A stretch of 8,872 nt of DNA, taken from the NCBI GenBank assembly GCA_017404585.1, contig JAFRCB010000138.1:1-8872 (forward strand), in the 5' to 3' direction. Every line of letters starts with the position of its first letter. Position 1 is the first letter of the stretch. The position numbers and the translations under genes are program-made. Origin of the DNA: Lachnospiraceae bacterium (GTDB taxonomy: Bacteria; Bacillota; Clostridia; Lachnospirales; Lachnospiraceae). The notes beneath the pieces are model-generated. The model had not been told where the DNA came from. It was given only the letters and a program-made list of their open reading frames with translations, and did no database searches. This document shows, in pieces, positions 5,936-8,872 of this stretch.

Positions 5936-7117
5936 TTATTCACCGTAAAGCTCTGCGGTGATCTTGCCGGCAATGGTCTCTAAAACGCCCTTATCCTTTG
6001 CGAACTGCAAAACAGAATAACGGGGCCTTACCTTATACCCTTTCAGAAGGCTCTCATGGAAAAGCTCTCTGCTGATATTGATCTGCTGCGGTCTGTACGG
6101 GGCTCCCCCGCGCTGAAGAAGCGCTTCGATCTCCTCATGAGGAGGGCAAAAGTCTTTTACGCCTTCCGGAAGCAGATCTTCCAGTTCCTCATAGAAGCGG
6201 GCAATGACCGGTGTGGCAACACCCACCTGAATACCGTGGTGATTGGGATTGACACCGCGCTCAACCGAATCCATCTCCCAGAAATGGGACAGCATATGCT
6301 CTGCTCCGGAGGCCGGTCTGGATATATTGACCAGCGCCATCGCCACACCGGTGAGCGTAAGGCCTTCCAGGAGATCTCCCAGCGCTTTGGGATCACGTGC
6401 AGGCAGTTGATCGCAGGAATCAAAAGTGACCTTCATGGCTCTGTTTGTCAATTCGACACATGTATCACAGCGATAGTCTCCGTTTGCCTTCACGGCGAGA
6501 TCCCAGTCTGCTATCGCGGTAATCTTACCGACCATATCGCCGAAACCGGCCCGGATCAAATCGTCCGGCGCAGTCTCCAGAATATCTGTATCGCCGATCA
6601 GACCGTAGGTAAGATGAGCGACCGGTGAGATCTTATGTCCCTGGGAGAAAATGGGAGCGCCGTCAGATAGATAACCGTCCATAGAAGGAGCGGTTGCCAC
6701 GACGATATAGGGAAGCCCGGATCTGGACGTGACAAACTTGACGGAGTCATTGATGACACCGGAACCGACAGCCACCATGAGGGAAGTGTCAAGGTCCTGC
6801 TCCTCAAGGATGCGTCCAAGCGTCTTCTCGTCCGGAATCAGGATGTCATCACCGGTATCAAAAAGCAGCTCCTTCACATTGAAGCCATTTCCCTTGAGAA
6901 GCTCTACTGCCTGTTTGCCGGCTGCCTGATAGGTATTGCTGTCAAAAACCACAAGGATCTTTCCGTCTCTGAAAGGTTCTGCCATCCCGGGAAGATCCTG
7001 AATGGCTCCCTTTCTGATAGACATCTCATGAACACTGAAGTTGTGACGGCAGCCACAGGAACAGTCGAACTGCGTCTGCGGCATCTCATTGATGTTAAGA
7101 TTTAAGATTTCATTCAT
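5936..7117 (-). CDS. egsA: sn-glycerol-1-phosphate dehydrogenase family protein (AraM/EgsA-like)
   Basis: At 393 residues it is about the length of B. subtilis AraM (near 394). That enzyme reduces dihydroxyacetone phosphate to sn-glycerol 1-phosphate with NAD(P)H and a divalent metal. Visible features are VAVGSGVINDSVKF (114-127, dinucleotide loop), ATAPSMDGYLSDGA (140-153), metal ligands D193 in GFGDMVGK, H273 in GAEHMLSHFWEM, and H293 in NHHGIQVG. A cysteine-rich N-terminal CSCGCRH (19-25) resembles the CSCGxxH of Firmicutes homologues. The ATG at 7117 has AAGGAG ten bases upstream and is the first gene after the promoter. An earlier in-frame ATG at 7177 overlaps the promoter itself and is rejected. 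The substrate may be another short ketose phosphate. Confidence 0.9.
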   Translation of the reverse strand: MNEILNLNINEMPQTQFDCSCGCRHNFSVHEMSIRKGAIQDLPGMAEPFRDGKILVVFDSNTYQAAGKQAVELLKGNGFNVKELLFDTGDDILIPDEKTLGRILEEQDLDTSLMVAVGSGVINDSVKFVTSRSGLPYIVVATAPSMDGYLSDGAPIFSQGHKISPVAHLTYGLIGDTDILETAPDDLIRAGFGDMVGKITAIADWDLAVKANGDYRCDTCVELTNRAMKVTFDSCDQLPARDPKALGDLLEGLTLTGVAMALVNISRPASGAEHMLSHFWEMDSVERGVNPNHHGIQVGVATPVIARFYEELEDLLPEGVKDFCPPHEEIEALLQRGGAPYRPQQINISRELFHESLLKGYKVRPRYSVLQFAKDKGVLETIAGKITAELYGE

Positions 7118-7148
7118 GTGAGGTCGTCTCCTTTTCCCTTCTGGGCTC

Positions 7149-7177
7149 ATCATATGGCGGGCCGCTTGGCATGTCAA
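7149..7177 (-). promoter_or_regulatory. SigA-type promoter of the five-gene sugar-phosphate operon
   Basis: On the minus strand TTGACA (7177-7172) and TATGAT (7154-7149) are separated by 17 bases. The start of transcription falls near 7142, leaving a leader of about 25 nt with an AAAAGGAG site. Such a strong promoter normally implies repression, probably by the operon's own SorC-type regulator. Confidence 0.8.
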
Positions 7178-7234
7178 CAGACTTTCGCTCTTATTTTTAT
7201 CTTTTTTATTATTTTTGCCGCTAAATATGCATTC

Positions 7235-7272
7235 AGTATTTCTTTAATACTTTTTATTTTTACATTTGTAAA
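7235..7272. promoter_or_regulatory. two AT-rich palindromes upstream of the operon promoter (possible operators)
   Basis: AGTATT-N5-AATACT occupies 7235-7251 and TTTACA-TT-TGTAAA occupies 7259-7272. They lie about 58-95 bp upstream of the -35 element. SorC-family proteins often bind paired palindromes near promoters, so these are candidate sites, but AT-rich palindromes also arise by chance. Confidence 0.3.
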
Positions 7273-7297
7273 TTTAAAGTGCAACAGGGGATTGCGA

Positions 7298-7432
7298 TCA
7301 ACAGCGATGATCGGTTCGTTTGATACCCATGACTGCCGCGACATTCTGATCCTGAATCATGTTGTCATCAAAAAATGATGCCTTACCGGCATTGAAATCA
7401 CCCTTAACCGGCTCCCAGCCTTTCTTCTTTAG
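7298..7432 (-). pseudogene. possible remnant of a coding sequence, no start codon or family assignment
   Basis: A 44-codon open stretch between a TAG and a TGA reads as protein-like sequence (for example KKGWEPVKGDFNAG, then FFDDNMIQDQNVAAVMGIK). It is less AT-biased than its surroundings. In another frame just upstream, NPFWLKQIAKEE could join it through a frameshift near 7420. No start codon or ribosome binding site serves it, and I do not recognise the family. It may be a decayed end of a gene or simply chance. Confidence 0.2.
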
Positions 7433-7563
7433 CTATTTGTTTCAACCAGAACGGATTAGCTTTTATTCTATTTTACATTATACCTTATTTGTGAAGAGTT
7501 TTTATTCACCAGAACGGTTAATTAAAGACTTTCTGAAAACCAAGCCGACAACGATGGCATTAA

Positions 7564-7606
7564 GAAAAAGCCATTTAGTCAACGTTCAAAAACGTGACTA
7601 AATGGC
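7564..7606 (-). terminator. Rho-independent terminator of the tRNA-Val gene
   Basis: GCCATTTAGTC (7570-7580) pairs with GACTAAATGGC (7596-7606), and after one bulged A, ACGTT pairs with AACGT around a CAAA loop (minus strand TTTG). On the minus strand the stem is followed by TTTTTCTT. It begins 11 bp after the tRNA 3' end and would insulate the operon to the left. Confidence 0.88.
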
Positions 7607-7617
7607 CATTTTCCGGA

Positions 7618-7690
7618 TGGGCGCAACGGGGCTCGAACCCGTGACCTCCCGCGTGTGAGGCGGACGCTCTCCCGGCTGAGCTATACTCCC
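7618..7690 (-). tRNA. tRNA-Val, anticodon CAC
   Basis: The minus strand folds as a 73-nt tRNA. The D stem is GCTC/GAGC. The anticodon stem is TCCGC/GCGGG with loop CTCACAC, giving anticodon CAC, which reads GTG. The variable segment is AGGTC and the T arm is ACGGG-TTCGAGC-CCCGT. Discriminator A73 is followed by TCC, so CCA is not encoded. The acceptor is GGGAGTA against TGCGCCC, with an A4/G69 mismatch and a U6-G67 wobble. The mismatch is unusual, but all other arms are intact. Confidence 0.93.
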
Positions 7691-7692
7691 AT

Positions 7693-7724
7693 ATCTGTGC
7701 AAGTGAAAGTATCAGAGCACAGAT
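7693..7724. repeat. inverted repeat between the tRNA and the zinc-ribbon gene
   Basis: ATCTGTGC (7693-7700) and GCACAGAT (7717-7724) form an 8-bp stem with a 16-nt loop. It has no U-tract on the minus strand, so it is a poor terminator for the zinc-ribbon gene. It may instead be a processing hairpin in a transcript that continues into the tRNA. A weak TTGCTT...GATACT promoter-like pair overlaps it (spacing 20, poor). Confidence 0.35.
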
Positions 7725-7739
7725 CATTTTAAAAAGCAA

Positions 7740-8492
7740 TTACGGCAACTTGGTACCGCAGGATGTACAGAACTTGTTCTCTCCGGGCATCACCGAGCCG
7801 CAAGACGGACATATTTTCGTCGCCGGTGCTTCAGGAACAACCGGCTCCGGGATTGGTGCTGTCTCTTCTGAATAGGCGCCGATGACCTGCTGCTGTGTCG
7901 GCTCATCAATGGTATCAGCTTCATCATCCGGAACCTCGATCTCATCGATCACCAGCTCAGGTTCGGGCAATGGCTCCTCGGCTTTGACCGGCTCCTCTGC
8001 CGCAACAGGTGCAGCCGCTGCTGCCGCTGTCAGTGCCGCGATCTTGTCGGAGAGGACTCGTTTTTCCTGCTCCTGCTTTCCGATCAGGCGCTGTGCACCG
8101 TCAAGCTCGCTCTGTGCTGTGGCCAGTGCGCTCTCCTTCTCGCTCAGCTGCGCCTTCAGATCCTCGATCTGCGTGGTAAAGCCTGCGCTGTCAGCCTTGA
8201 GTGTCTCCAGCTCTTTTTCAACTGCTTCGCACTTAGCCTTCAGATCAGCATTTTCCTGCAGTGCCTTCTCCAGCTCCTGTCTTCTCGCCTCCAGATAAGA
8301 CTGAACCTGGCTCACGACCGCGCTGTCTTCCTCATTTGAAATCTTTACTTCCGGTGCTGCGGGTGCAGGGGCAGCCGGTGCCGGAACGGGAGCAGGTGCC
8401 GGTGCAGGGGCAGCCTTGGGCAGCCTGGTTCCGCAGTTTGTGCAGAATACAGCGTCATCCTGAATAATCTCTCCGCAAAATGGGCATTTCAT
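7740..8492 (-). CDS. double zinc-ribbon coiled-coil protein, function unknown
   Basis: The 250-residue protein has a zinc ribbon at each end. The N-terminal one is C3-x2-C6...C17-x2-C20 (KCPFCGEII, FCTNCGTRLP) and the C-terminal one is C228-x2-C231...C242-x2-C245 (ICPSCGSVMP, FCTSCGTKLP). Both have ten residues between the cysteine pairs. A Pro-Ala linker (25-48) leads to a long coiled coil (about 58-153), then an Ala run and an acidic Pro-rich linker (about 160-222). There is no signal peptide or membrane segment, so it is cytoplasmic. Many Firmicutes zinc-ribbon proteins have one ribbon and a membrane helix; this two-ended form suggests a scaffold or oligomerising adaptor (inference). The start at 8492 has AGGAGGG eight bases upstream. 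Confidence 0.85.
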   Translation of the reverse strand: MKCPFCGEIIQDDAVFCTNCGTRLPKAAPAPAPAPVPAPAAPAPAAPEVKISNEEDSAVVSQVQSYLEARRQELEKALQENADLKAKCEAVEKELETLKADSAGFTTQIEDLKAQLSEKESALATAQSELDGAQRLIGKQEQEKRVLSDKIAALTAAAAAAPVAAEEPVKAEEPLPEPELVIDEIEVPDDEADTIDEPTQQQVIGAYSEETAPIPEPVVPEAPATKICPSCGSVMPGENKFCTSCGTKLP

Positions 8493-8563
8493 GGTGTTTC
8501 CCTCCTATAATCTACGATGATCTGTCATCAAACTCCAATTCAAACCGTTTTACAGGCAGTCAT

Positions 8564-8569
8564 ATTATA
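8564..8569 (-). promoter_or_regulatory. extended -10 promoter of the zinc-ribbon gene
   Basis: The minus strand reads TGCTATAAT, a full extended -10 (TGnTATAAT), with no good -35. Transcription would start near 8557 and give a leader of about 65 nt before the start codon at 8492. Confidence 0.55.
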
Positions 8570-8594
8570 GCACAGAAAAAGCATTCGCGTACAG

Positions 8595-8624
8595 TTGATT
8601 ATCACTCCGCAGATAGTGTATGAT
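8595..8624 (+). promoter_or_regulatory. promoter of the HD phosphohydrolase-like gene
   Basis: TTGATT (8595-8600) and TATGAT (8619-8624) are separated by 18 bases on the plus strand. Transcription would start about 30 bases before the start codon at 8661. It is divergent from the zinc-ribbon promoter, and the two -10 elements are about 50 bp apart. Confidence 0.55.
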
Positions 8625-8660
8625 TCTAAGAAACTTACTATAACGAAACGAGGATCGCCC

Positions 8661-8872
8661 ATGGCTGACTATATTACCACATACACAGGAAAACACATGA
8701 TTCCGACAGACCCGAGACCGGAGGATTTCCGCATTGAGGATATCGCGCATGCTCTCTCACTGATCTGCCGCGGAAACGGACAGGTAAAGACCTTCTTCTC
8801 CGTCGGGCAGCACTGTATTGCCTGCGCCAAGGAGGCGGCTGCCAGGGATCTGCCGCAGCGCATCATTCTGGC
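8661..8872 (+). CDS. HD-domain phosphohydrolase-like protein, 3' end cut by window edge
   Basis: The visible 70 residues begin MADYITTYTGKHMIPTDPRP, followed by DFRIEDIAHALSLICRGNG and a FFSVGQHCIACAKEAA segment. This is the start of a small predicted HD-superfamily hydrolase of the YfbR-like type, in which the SVGQHC histidine begins the metal site. The HD pair itself would lie past the window edge. The start has GAGG seven bases upstream and its own promoter. Members act on nucleotides or other small phosphorylated molecules. The assignment rests on the N-terminal part only. Confidence 0.75.
   Translation, partial: MADYITTYTGKHMIPTDPRPEDFRIEDIAHALSLICRGNGQVKTFFSVGQHCIACAKEAAARDLPQRIIL

Larger units (their letters stand above)
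7178..7563. other. AT-rich intergenic region upstream of the operon
   Basis: No convincing gene is present. Next to the operon promoter is a very AT-rich stretch (about 7190-7275) with two palindromes. Further away (7298-7432, minus) lies a short open frame that looks partly coding but has no start. Around 7445-7517 there are two copies of ACCAGAACGG flanking a minus-strand TATAAT. No RNA gene, CRISPR repeat or insertion sequence is visible. Confidence 0.6.

Noticed and set aside
6056..6628. 190-codon plus-strand frame opposite the glycerol-1-phosphate dehydrogenase gene
   Set aside because: It is the shadow of a strongly conserved gene and its sequence resembles no protein.
7118..7601. Two plus-strand frames in the intergenic region
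   Set aside because: One overlaps the operon promoter and an AT-rich tract that reads as Phe/Ile runs; the other ends inside the tRNA terminator. Neither has a ribosome binding site.
1..8872. CRISPR array, insertion sequence or phage genes
   Set aside because: No spaced direct repeats, transposase or phage-type proteins were seen on either strand.

Overview
The window looks like a chromosomal segment from a low-to-middle G+C Gram-positive anaerobe, probably class Clostridia. The evidence is strong AGGAG-type ribosome binding sites, consensus TTGACA/TATAAT promoters, a tRNA without an encoded CCA end, and protein families common in gut Firmicutes. I cannot name a genus. Almost everything is on the minus strand; only the gene cut by the right edge is on the plus strand.

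Left (1-2203): two overlapping minus-strand genes encode a pair of nitrogenase component 1-like proteins, NifD/NifK-related but not NifDK. The second is cut by the left edge. A consensus promoter (2383-2411) precedes a leader of about 170 nt. The leader holds two possible short reading frames and ends in a perfect 14-bp hairpin about 17 nt before the first start codon, which suggests attenuation or another RNA- or protein-controlled switch. The paired reductase (NifH-like) is not in the window. This is the most interesting part.

Middle (2459-7117): a compact five-gene minus-strand operon starts at a near-perfect promoter (7149-7177). Its order is sn-glycerol-1-phosphate dehydrogenase family, NagD/AraL-type HAD phosphatase, RpiB/LacAB-type sugar-phosphate isomerase, SorC-family sugar-sensing regulator, and Ldh_2-family NAD(P)-dependent 2-hydroxyacid dehydrogenase. 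It has an oxidoreductase, phosphatase, isomerase and sensor but no transporter or kinase. It probably processes a phosphorylated triose, tetrose or polyol and is controlled by its own regulator. The isomerase lacks two histidines expected in ribose-5-phosphate isomerase B, so its substrate is probably not ribose 5-phosphate. I see no terminator between this operon and the nitrogenase-like leader.

Right (7118-8872): a 500-bp AT-rich intergenic region carries the operon promoter, two palindromes, a short possible coding remnant and the terminator of a tRNA-Val(CAC) gene, whose acceptor stem has a mismatch. Next is a 250-residue protein with a zinc ribbon at each end of a long coiled coil. A divergent promoter region then leads to a plus-strand HD-type phosphohydrolase-like gene cut by the right edge.
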